Source of the DNA: Microlunatus soli
GTDB lineage: Bacteria > Actinomycetota > Actinomycetes > Propionibacteriales > Propionibacteriaceae
Length of the DNA stretch: 64,000 bases
Assembly: GCF_900105385.1 (NCBI RefSeq)
Contig: NZ_LT629772.1
Location: 2,232,001 to 2,296,000, forward strand
Direction: 5' to 3'
The notes beneath the pieces were generated by a model. That model saw only the letters and a program-made list of their open reading frames with translations. It was not told where the DNA came from and made no database searches. Positions within the stretch are counted from its first letter, which is position 1; every line of letters begins with the position of its first letter. Position numbers and translations under genes: made by a program. This document shows, in pieces, positions 58,607 through 64,000 of this stretch.

Positions 58607-59926
58607 GTGCCCCCATCGAGCACGTCGTCGCGACAGGAAATGCGCAACCCAGGACGTACGGACAGATCGCGGAGGAAGCGCGTTCGTCGCCGGATCCTGC
58701 TGGTGGTCCTGCTGCTCGTAGTGATCATGATCGGACTCGGCGCCTGGCAGGTCGGGAGGGCGGCTGCCGCAGCACTTCCCGTCGCGACCGTCACCGAGAA
58801 GCCCGTCACGGTCGCCGCTGGCGAAGAGGTGTCGGTCGACCTCCCCGGCTACGGCGCCGGTGCGGTGACGGCGCTCGGCTACGACGCGGAGACCGGGCTG
58901 GCCGATCCCGATGCCGATGCCGAGCCGATGGTCGAGTTCGGCTCGGACAACGCCCGCCCGATCGGCAGTGTGGCCAAGGTGATCACCGCGCTGATGATCG
59001 TCGACGCCCGCCCACTCGACGACGATGACGGCCCGTCCATCACCCTCACCGAACGCGACGTCAGCTACTACCAGGAGACGCTCGCCGAGGGTGGATCGAA
59101 CGCGCCGGCGACCGCCGGGACGACGATCAGCGAGCGCGAAGGCCTGGCTCTGATGCTGATCCCGTCGGCGAACAACTACTCCAAGACGTTGGCGGTCTGG
59201 GCTTACGGCTCCTACGACGCGTTCCTGTCCGCCTCCCGCGAGTGGCTCGACGAGCGCGGCTTGGAGGACACCGTGCTCGCCGACTCCAGCGGGTTGTCCG
59301 AGGAGACGGTCAGCACACCAGCGGACCTCTTGACGGTCGGTCGTCTGCTGAGCGAGGACGACACCCTGTCCAAGATCGTGGCCATGAAGAAGATCACCGT
59401 TCCAGGCGTCGGCACCGTCGAGAACACCAACCAGGCACTGGGCAAGAAGGGCATCGACGGAATCAAGACCGGCACCACCGGGCGGGCCGGCTCCTGCCTG
59501 CTCTTCTCCTGGCACCACACCGTCGCCGGCAAGCAGGTGACCATGGTCGGAGTGTTCCTCGATGCGCCGAGCCACCCGACCCTGGATCGGGACCTGTTGC
59601 GACTCATCCCCACGTTCAACGACGAGTTCTCCACCGTCCGGCCGGTCAAGGAGGGAGCGACGCTCGGCACCGCGAAAGCCGCCTGGGGGCAGCAGGTCGA
59701 TCTGCGAGCCGGCCGCGGCATCACCGTCAGGGCCTGGGGACCGGTCGAGGTGCAATCCGATCTCGAGACGCCCGCTGTCAACGCGATGCGCCGGGGCCAA
59801 CGGGTCGGACACTACGACGTGGTCGTCAACGGAGAGAAGAAGTCTGTGCCCGTGACCTCGGACGGCACCATCAGCGACCCCGGCCTGAAGTGGCGGGTCC
59901 AGCACCGCGACCTGCTGACCTACTGA
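58607..59926 (+). CDS. D-alanyl-D-alanine carboxypeptidase (peptidase S11)
   Basis: The 439-aa protein has a cytoplasmic basic tail, one membrane helix (RILLVVLLLVVIMIGLG, about 27-45) and an S11 penicillin-binding domain. Its motifs are SVAK (SxxK, about residue 120), SANN (SxN, about 187) and KTGTTG (about 286). It trims the terminal D-Ala of peptidoglycan stem peptides outside the membrane. A C-terminal beta-rich domain (about 345-439) follows. GTG 58607 is leaderless-type; ATG 58640 is an alternative. Confidence 0.9.
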   Translation: MPPSSTSSRQEMRNPGRTDRSRRKRVRRRILLVVLLLVVIMIGLGAWQVGRAAAAALPVATVTEKPVTVAAGEEVSVDLPGYGAGAVTALGYDAETGLADPDADAEPMVEFGSDNARPIGSVAKVITALMIVDARPLDDDDGPSITLTERDVSYYQETLAEGGSNAPATAGTTISEREGLALMLIPSANNYSKTLAVWAYGSYDAFLSASREWLDERGLEDTVLADSSGLSEETVSTPADLLTVGRLLSEDDTLSKIVAMKKITVPGVGTVENTNQALGKKGIDGIKTGTTGRAGSCLLFSWHHTVAGKQVTMVGVFLDAPSHPTLDRDLLRLIPTFNDEFSTVRPVKEGATLGTAKAAWGQQVDLRAGRGITVRAWGPVEVQSDLETPAVNAMRRGQRVGHYDVVVNGEKKSVPVTSDGTISDPGLKWRVQHRDLLTY

Positions 59927-59946
59927 GCGGAGCCTGGAGCCGCTCT

Positions 59947-59989
59947 TTGACGCGCCAGGGCCCTCTGTACAGGATGTACATTGAGTACA
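59947..59989 (+). promoter_or_regulatory. Toxin-antitoxin promoter with TGTACA operators
   Basis: TTGACG (59947-59952) and CAGGAT (59970-59975) are 17 nt apart. TGTACA at 59966-59971 and 59975-59980, plus AGTACA at 59984-59989, overlap the -10 and likely start site. TGTACA is the known core of yefM-yoeB-type operators, matching the Phd/YefM-like antitoxin encoded next. Confidence 0.7.
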
Positions 59990-60012
59990 TGGCTAAGGAA
60001 GGGCTCACTGCC

Positions 60013-60438
60013 ATGTCTACTCTCGATCACCGCACCGCGGTCCACTACAACACGGTCAGCGAAGCGCGGGACCACATCTCGAACCTGCTCGACGCGTCCG
60101 AGGCGGGCAAGCCGGCAACCATCCGTCGCGGCAGAGCTCGGGCCGCAGTCGTCGACGCCGGCCGGCTGCGCTACTTCCTGGCCCGCACCCGGCCGGCGCG
60201 CGCCCAGGCCGTGCGGGAGGCTGGCGGCTGGTCCGTCATGCTGCCCGGGCTCCCCCTGGCCGCCGACGGTGAAACCTTCGACGAGGCCCTCGACGAGATG
60301 GTCGAGGTGCTCCGCGAGTACGCCGCCGATTGGACCGACCATCTGCGTCACGCACCCAACCATGCCGACAACTGGGGGCTGGTGCAGATCATCGAGCTGT
60401 CCTCCGACGCCGAGCTGAAGGACTGGCTGCAACAGTGA
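60013..60438 (+). CDS. Antitoxin with Phd/YefM-like N-domain and HicB-like C-domain
   Basis: In the 141-aa protein, residues about 12-55 (NTVSEARDHISNLLDASEAGKPATIRRG, in pieces) match the Phd/YefM DNA-binding fold. Residues about 75-100 (LPLAADGETFDEALDEMVEVLREYAADW) resemble the C-terminal half of HicB-like antitoxins. ATG 60013 has AAGGAAGGG at a spacing of 9; ATG 59989 is in frame but lies in the operator. Its stop overlaps the toxin start (GTGA). It should neutralise the downstream protein and repress the operon. Confidence 0.8.
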   Translation: MSTLDHRTAVHYNTVSEARDHISNLLDASEAGKPATIRRGRARAAVVDAGRLRYFLARTRPARAQAVREAGGWSVMLPGLPLAADGETFDEALDEMVEVLREYAADWTDHLRHAPNHADNWGLVQIIELSSDAELKDWLQQ

Positions 60439-60857
60439 CCGGCTTCCCTGCAGCCACTCGGAAGGATCACCAGAAGTTCTGTGTGACCGAAGGGTGGGTG
60501 CAGGTCCGAAATGCCCGCGGCAACACCGGCGACCATTGGATCTACGAGCTGACGCTGCCCGACGGGCGGACCCTGCGGACGCGGGTCTCGCATCCGGTGA
60601 ACCGCGATACCTATGGCGCGGCGATGTGGGCCCACATCCTCCGCGAGCAGCTCGACGTCGACGAACCCGCCTTCTGGGCCTGTGTCCAGGACAAGGTCAT
60701 GCCAGAGCGAGGATCGCTGGAGCCGCCCGAGGACGCGATCCCGGCCGGCGTCGTAGCGCAGCTCCTGAGCAACGGTGTTCCTGACGTCGAGATCCAGGAC
60801 ATGAGCAGGACCGACGCGATCCGGCGGCTGAATGAGATCTGGTCGCAACCGACCTGA
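60435..60857 (+). CDS. Probable toxin of the TA pair (putative cytotoxic translational repressor)
   Basis: The 140-aa protein has RKDHQKFCVTEGWVQVRNARGNTGDHWIYELTLPDGRTLRTRVSHP (in pieces), a short beta-rich unit like a dsRNA-binding or HicA-type fold. It is followed by MWAHILREQLDVDEPAFWACV, a conserved helix in actinobacterial proteins annotated as cytotoxic translational repressors. It is nearly twice the length of HicA. The catalytic mechanism is not evident. Translational coupling to the antitoxin supports the call. Confidence 0.72.
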   Translation: MTGFPAATRKDHQKFCVTEGWVQVRNARGNTGDHWIYELTLPDGRTLRTRVSHPVNRDTYGAAMWAHILREQLDVDEPAFWACVQDKVMPERGSLEPPEDAIPAGVVAQLLSNGVPDVEIQDMSRTDAIRRLNEIWSQPT

Positions 60858-60930
60858 TCAGGACCTCTCACGGAGGGATCGCTGCTGGATACCGAGCAGT
60901 TGATGTTGCGCGGGCCAGAAGACTCACCGG

Positions 60931-61003
60931 AGCCACCTGTCGGAATCGAACCGACGACCTATTCATTACGAGTGAATCGCTCTACCGACTGAGCTAAGGT
61001 GGC
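60931..61003 (-). tRNA. tRNA-Thr (anticodon CGT)
   Basis: Minus-strand cloverleaf: acceptor GCCACCT pairing with AGGTGGC, D-arm GCTC...GAGC-type, anticodon stem ATTCA/TGAAT with loop CTCGTAA (anticodon CGT), and T-arm GTCGG-TTCGATT-CCGAC. The discriminator base is T and CCA is not encoded. TATAGT (plus-strand complement at 61044-61049) about 40 nt upstream is a possible -10. Confidence 0.95.
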
Positions 61004-61082
61004 CTGCCCGGGTGCGGCGAACCGTACGGACGGGCGGCAGCCAACTATAGCGACGCCCGGCGGGCCGGAGGAAATCGAGGTC

Positions 61083-62729
61083 TCAGCCGTCGGTGCAGGT
61101 GCTGTCCCGCTCGGGGACGGTGCCGTCGATCAGGTAGCTCAGCACCTTGCCCTGGACGCACTTGCTCTGGTCGTAGGCCAGATGCCCGTTCCCCTTCAGA
61201 GTGATCAGCCGGCTGGACTTCAGCGCCTTGTGCATGTGCTCGGCATACTCGTACGGCGTCGCCGGGTCCCCGGTCGTGCCGAGCACCAGGATGTCGGGCC
61301 GGTCCTGGTATTTGATCTTGACGTCCAGATCGTCGGTGGCCTTCACCGGCCAGGTCGGGCAGCCGAGGTCGGGGCCGATGTAGGGGCCCAGGGTCGGAGC
61401 CTTCTTCTCGATCTTGTGCCACGTCTTCAGCGCACCGATCACGCCGTCGTCGCTGGAGTCCAGGCACTTGATCGCCGGGAACGAGTCGTTGAACTGGCCG
61501 AAGTCGCCGTCACTGTCCCGCTGGTTGTACTGATCGGCCCAGTGCATCAGCACCGACCCGTCACCGCTGACGGCCTGCTCCAATCCGGCCAGCAGGTCCG
61601 GCCATTGGCTGGCCGGCGAATACAGCGCATACAGCAGACCGGTGGTCGCCAGCGCCTGGGTCAGATCGCGCCGACCGCCCGGCAGGGTCCGGCTGTCCAA
61701 TCCCTTCAGCAGTTGATCGATCTTCGACAACACCGCCTGTCGACTGGTGCCGAGGCTGCACTTGTTGGCCGCACACCAGGTGGCGAAGTTTCCCAACGTC
61801 CGATCGAACCCGTAGGTCTGGCTGACCTCCGGGGCACCGCCGATGCTGGTTGCGCCGTCGAGCACCATCCGCCCGGTGCTCTGCGGGAACATGGTGGCGT
61901 ACAGCGCCCCGATCGAGGTCCCGTAGGACGAGCCGAAGTAGTCCAGCTGCCGTTGCCCGAACAGCTGCCGCAACAGATCAAGATCACGAACGGTGTCGGC
62001 CGTCGAGATGTGCTTGAGCAGCTCCCCCGATCTCTTCAGGCAGGCCCGCCCGAACTCGGTGTTGATCTTGGTCAGGGCAGTGACCTCTTGATCATCATCG
62101 GGTGAGTAGTCGAAGGCTGTGTAGTCCTCCATCTGTTCGGAGCTCAGACACCGTACGGGGGTCGACTTGCCGACACCACGGGGATCCCAGCCGATGATGT
62201 TGTAGTGCTTGTCCAGCCCGTGCGCGGCGAAGTAGTCGACGTAATCGGTGCCCGACCCGCCCGGACCGCCGGGATTGATGAAGAGGTCACCCTTCGGGCT
62301 GCCGGTGCCGGGACGTCGGGCCAACGCCAGCGTCAGCGCCGGCCCGTTCGGCTTGTCCCAGTCCAACGGCGCCAGCACGGTCGCACACTGCTTGTTCGGG
62401 ACGTCCTTGACCGGGCAGTCCTCCCAGACGATCTTCTGGCTGGTGTAGCGCGACATCCCCTTGCCCTGCGGCGGATCGTCGATGCCCTTCGGCTGGACGT
62501 CGGACGGCACCGGCTCGACCGGGCGCCGGGTCGCCGTCGCCGACGGCACGTCCTCGGACGACGAACCGCTCGCGGTGCTACCAGCGGTCGGGCTCGAGCG
62601 TTGTGTCGAGGTGGCCTGCGGCTGCCCGGGTCCCTCCCCCGACCCGCCCGCACTACACCCGGTCAGCAGGATCGCCAGCACGATCCCCAGCAAACCGACC
62701 ACCTTCGCACCGGTTGCGTACCTTCGCAC
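61083..62729 (-). CDS. Secreted alpha/beta-hydrolase, tripeptidyl aminopeptidase (SlpD/E-like) lipoprotein
   Basis: The 548-aa protein has a lipoprotein signal (VVGLLGIVLAILLTGC, Cys about residue 25) and a Ser/Thr/Pro linker. The catalytic fold has the oxyanion segment LFINPGGPGGSGTDYV, the nucleophile elbow DYFGSSYGTSIGALYA, and the C-terminal TAP-like part with ILVLGTTGDPATPYEYA (Asp) and LKGNGHLAYDQSKCV (His). Such enzymes release tripeptides from secreted proteins. GTG 62729 was chosen because it gives a normal signal-peptide length and lies in an inverted-repeat cluster; in-frame starts at 62801 and 62822 would add a 24-31-residue tail. Confidence 0.88.
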   Translation of the reverse strand: MRRYATGAKVVGLLGIVLAILLTGCSAGGSGEGPGQPQATSTQRSSPTAGSTASGSSSEDVPSATATRRPVEPVPSDVQPKGIDDPPQGKGMSRYTSQKIVWEDCPVKDVPNKQCATVLAPLDWDKPNGPALTLALARRPGTGSPKGDLFINPGGPGGSGTDYVDYFAAHGLDKHYNIIGWDPRGVGKSTPVRCLSSEQMEDYTAFDYSPDDDQEVTALTKINTEFGRACLKRSGELLKHISTADTVRDLDLLRQLFGQRQLDYFGSSYGTSIGALYATMFPQSTGRMVLDGATSIGGAPEVSQTYGFDRTLGNFATWCAANKCSLGTSRQAVLSKIDQLLKGLDSRTLPGGRRDLTQALATTGLLYALYSPASQWPDLLAGLEQAVSGDGSVLMHWADQYNQRDSDGDFGQFNDSFPAIKCLDSSDDGVIGALKTWHKIEKKAPTLGPYIGPDLGCPTWPVKATDDLDVKIKYQDRPDILVLGTTGDPATPYEYAEHMHKALKSSRLITLKGNGHLAYDQSKCVQGKVLSYLIDGTVPERDSTCTDG

Positions 62730-62775
62730 CGGGTGTACGTGGTGCGAAGGTACGGAGGTGGTGCGAACGTACGGG
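62704..62775. repeat. Inverted-repeat cluster with ACCTTCGCACC units
   Basis: A perfect 13-bp inverted repeat, GTACCTTCGCACC (62718-62730) and GGTGCGAAGGTAC (62741-62753), is flanked by one more direct copy (about 62,702-62,712) and one variant inverted copy (GGTGCGAACGTAC, about 62,759-62,771). It overlaps the likely start of the hydrolase gene and may be its operator. Confidence 0.6.
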
Positions 62776-62811
62776 ACCGGCCGGCTGGGTCGAATGATCA
62801 CGTTCGAGGGA

Positions 62812-63906
62812 CTACTGATCATCAGAATCCGGCGCCGATGCTCCGGACTGGTCACCGTCAGCGGCGGCTCGCCGACGACGGCGGCGCCGGGCCTTGGTGC
62901 GTTCCTTCTTCTTCGGCCGCTCGGTCGCGGCCGCCTCGACCTCGGGCCCGGACGGGCCCTTCGACAAGCTCAGGGATCCCTGGTCGGGCTGGTCGGCCGG
63001 CGTTGACCGGTCGGGTTCATCGGCCGGTAGTGCTTGGTCGAGGACTGCGGCAGCGGATGCTTGATCGGCCCGCGGATCGCGGGTTTCGTAGGCGGCGCGG
63101 GAGCCGCAGACCGAGGCTCGCGAACAGCTGGTGATCGCACCGGAATCGCGCATCCGGACGACCACCGCGTCGGCCGGGACCTGATGCCCCACGACGACAC
63201 CGTCGCCGTCAGCGGTGCTGACCTGGCTACCGACCGCCGGCGCATTCCGGGCGAACTCGGCGTACAACGGGTGTTCGTACTTCAGGCAGCACATCAGCCG
63301 TCCGCAGGCGCCGGAGATCCGCATCGGGTTGGACGGCAGGTCTTGGGCCTTGGCCAGTCGCAGGCTGACCGGTTCGAAGTCCTTGAGAAAGGTGGCACAG
63401 CACAGATCGCGGCCACAGCTGCCGATCCCGCCGGTCAGCCGGGCGCCGTCCCGGGATCCGACCTGACGCAGATCGATCCGGGCCTGCAGCGCCCGCGCCA
63501 GCTCGCTGACCAAGGTCCGGAAGTCGACCCGATGCGGAGCGGTGAAGTAGACCACCACCATCTGGTCGAAGTCGGTGCCGCGGTCGAGGTAGTCGACCCC
63601 GACCACCTTCATCGGCAGATCGTTCTTCTTGATCAACTTCTTGGCGACGAGCTTGGCCTCGGCCCGCTTGCGGCGATTGGCCTCGTCACGCTCCAGATCC
63701 TGATCGGCCGCCTTGCCCGCGCACTGCGGCAGTTCGCCGAAGTCCTCGGTCAGCCACTCCGGCGCCCAGACACACTCGGCGACCTCGGGCCCGCCCTCCT
63801 CGGTCGGCACCAGCACCCGATCGCCGATCTGGTAGTCGGCGTCGGCGGCGTCCAGGTAGTACAGCCGCCCGTACCGCTCGAACGAGACGGCCATCACGCG
63901 GGTCAT
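62812..63906 (-). CDS. ricT: PSP1-domain protein RicT (YaaT), iron-sulfur complex subunit
   Basis: The 364-aa protein has the PSP1 core (VMAVSFERYGRLYYLD, QIGDRVLVPTEEG), and the conserved HRVDFRTLVSELARALQARIDLRQVGSRDGARL region. It carries the Cys clusters GSCGRDLCCATFL and GACGRLMCCLKYEHP, which hold Fe-S clusters in the RicAFT complex of Bacillus. Its role in actinobacteria is less known; an RNA-processing or regulatory function is likely. The Ala/Pro/Lys-rich C-terminus is interrupted by a dispersed repeat encoding GSLSLSKGPSG. Confidence 0.93.
   Translation of the reverse strand: MTRVMAVSFERYGRLYYLDAADADYQIGDRVLVPTEEGGPEVAECVWAPEWLTEDFGELPQCAGKAADQDLERDEANRRKRAEAKLVAKKLIKKNDLPMKVVGVDYLDRGTDFDQMVVVYFTAPHRVDFRTLVSELARALQARIDLRQVGSRDGARLTGGIGSCGRDLCCATFLKDFEPVSLRLAKAQDLPSNPMRISGACGRLMCCLKYEHPLYAEFARNAPAVGSQVSTADGDGVVVGHQVPADAVVVRMRDSGAITSCSRASVCGSRAAYETRDPRADQASAAAVLDQALPADEPDRSTPADQPDQGSLSLSKGPSGPEVEAAATERPKKKERTKARRRRRRRAAADGDQSGASAPDSDDQ
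62957..62976. repeat. Dispersed repeat inserted in the ricT reading frame
   Basis: CCCTTCGACAAGCTCAGGGA is the same element as at 37,072 and 44,048. Read on the minus strand it encodes SLSLSKG within the disordered tail of RicT and keeps the frame open. Confidence 0.8.
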
Positions 63907-63915
63907 GGGGCCACC

Positions 63916-64000
63916 TTACGGGCCGACCGGCACACCGGCGGCATGGTGCCGACGATGGGCGATCCGGATGTCGTACGAGTTCTTCAGCTGGCCCCGCTCC
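63916..64000 (-). CDS. C-terminal end of an unidentified gene upstream of ricT
   Basis: An open frame enters from the right edge and stops at 63916. It encodes ERGQLKNSYDIRIAHRRHH...VGP. It is too short to identify. In many actinobacteria a DNA polymerase III delta-prime gene precedes ricT, but this end does not look like it. Confidence 0.3.
   Translation of the reverse strand, partial: ERGQLKNSYDIRIAHRRHHAAGVPVGP

Overview
The window is high-GC actinobacterial DNA. The GTG and TTG starts, leaderless-type promoters, TAT and lipoprotein signals, DtxR/IdeR-type iron box, RicT and SAH-riboswitch-controlled ahcY all fit a soil member of the Propionibacteriales. The overall style resembles Microlunatus, but that is an impression and not a computed placement.

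Positions 1-33,200 form one large exopolysaccharide (EPS) export and modification locus. It holds a WbpD/WlbB-type sugar acetyltransferase (cut by the window edge), an active-site-less FabD paralogue, a giant TAT-exported DUF4082 protein, two paralogous initiating sugar-phosphate transferases (6711 and 9548), and a low-molecular-weight tyrosine phosphatase facing a BY-kinase. A tightly coupled minus-strand operon (22686 down to 11804) carries a PKD/LamG surface protein, a lipoprotein, a pyruvyl transferase, a Wzx-like flippase, a Wzy-like polymerase/ligase and the Wzc-like kinase. Plus-strand genes from 23013 encode two glycosyltransferases and a GH6 glycosidase, facing a second GH6 glycosidase. 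After these come a GT2 enzyme, a sulfotransferase, an APH-fold kinase and a hexapeptide acetyltransferase, suggesting a pyruvylated, acetylated and possibly sulfated polymer. The locus ends in a decayed nitroreductase-like gene next to an IS110-family element (about 33,280-34,650) that probably carries a bridge-RNA-type non-coding end.

Positions 34,700-50,400 are mixed metabolism and transport: an MFS exporter with a divergent ArsR-type regulator, a P-loop kinase, GH2 and GH78 glycosidases each with a LacI-type operator, a SAH riboswitch upstream of ahcY, a DoxX protein, a CDP-alcohol phosphatidyltransferase, a PadR regulator with a DrrAB-type ABC exporter, a methyltransferase and an iron-regulated siderophore-binding lipoprotein.

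Positions 50,400-64,000 hold a secreted protein with a duplicated C-terminal module, an APH-fold phosphotransferase converging on a stand-alone ribosomal protein S12 paralogue with streptomycin-resistance-type residues, and a heterodimeric ABC exporter with complementary degenerate ATP sites. They also hold a D,D-carboxypeptidase, a Phd/HicB-like toxin-antitoxin pair with TGTACA operators, tRNA-Thr(CGT), a secreted tripeptidyl-peptidase-like hydrolase and ricT.

The most unusual signal is a recurring hairpin whose loop is the Shine-Dalgarno G-run (C-GGGG-G). Its stems change sequence but keep pairing, and it lies in front of several EPS genes. It appears twice in the leader of each of the two initiating transferases.
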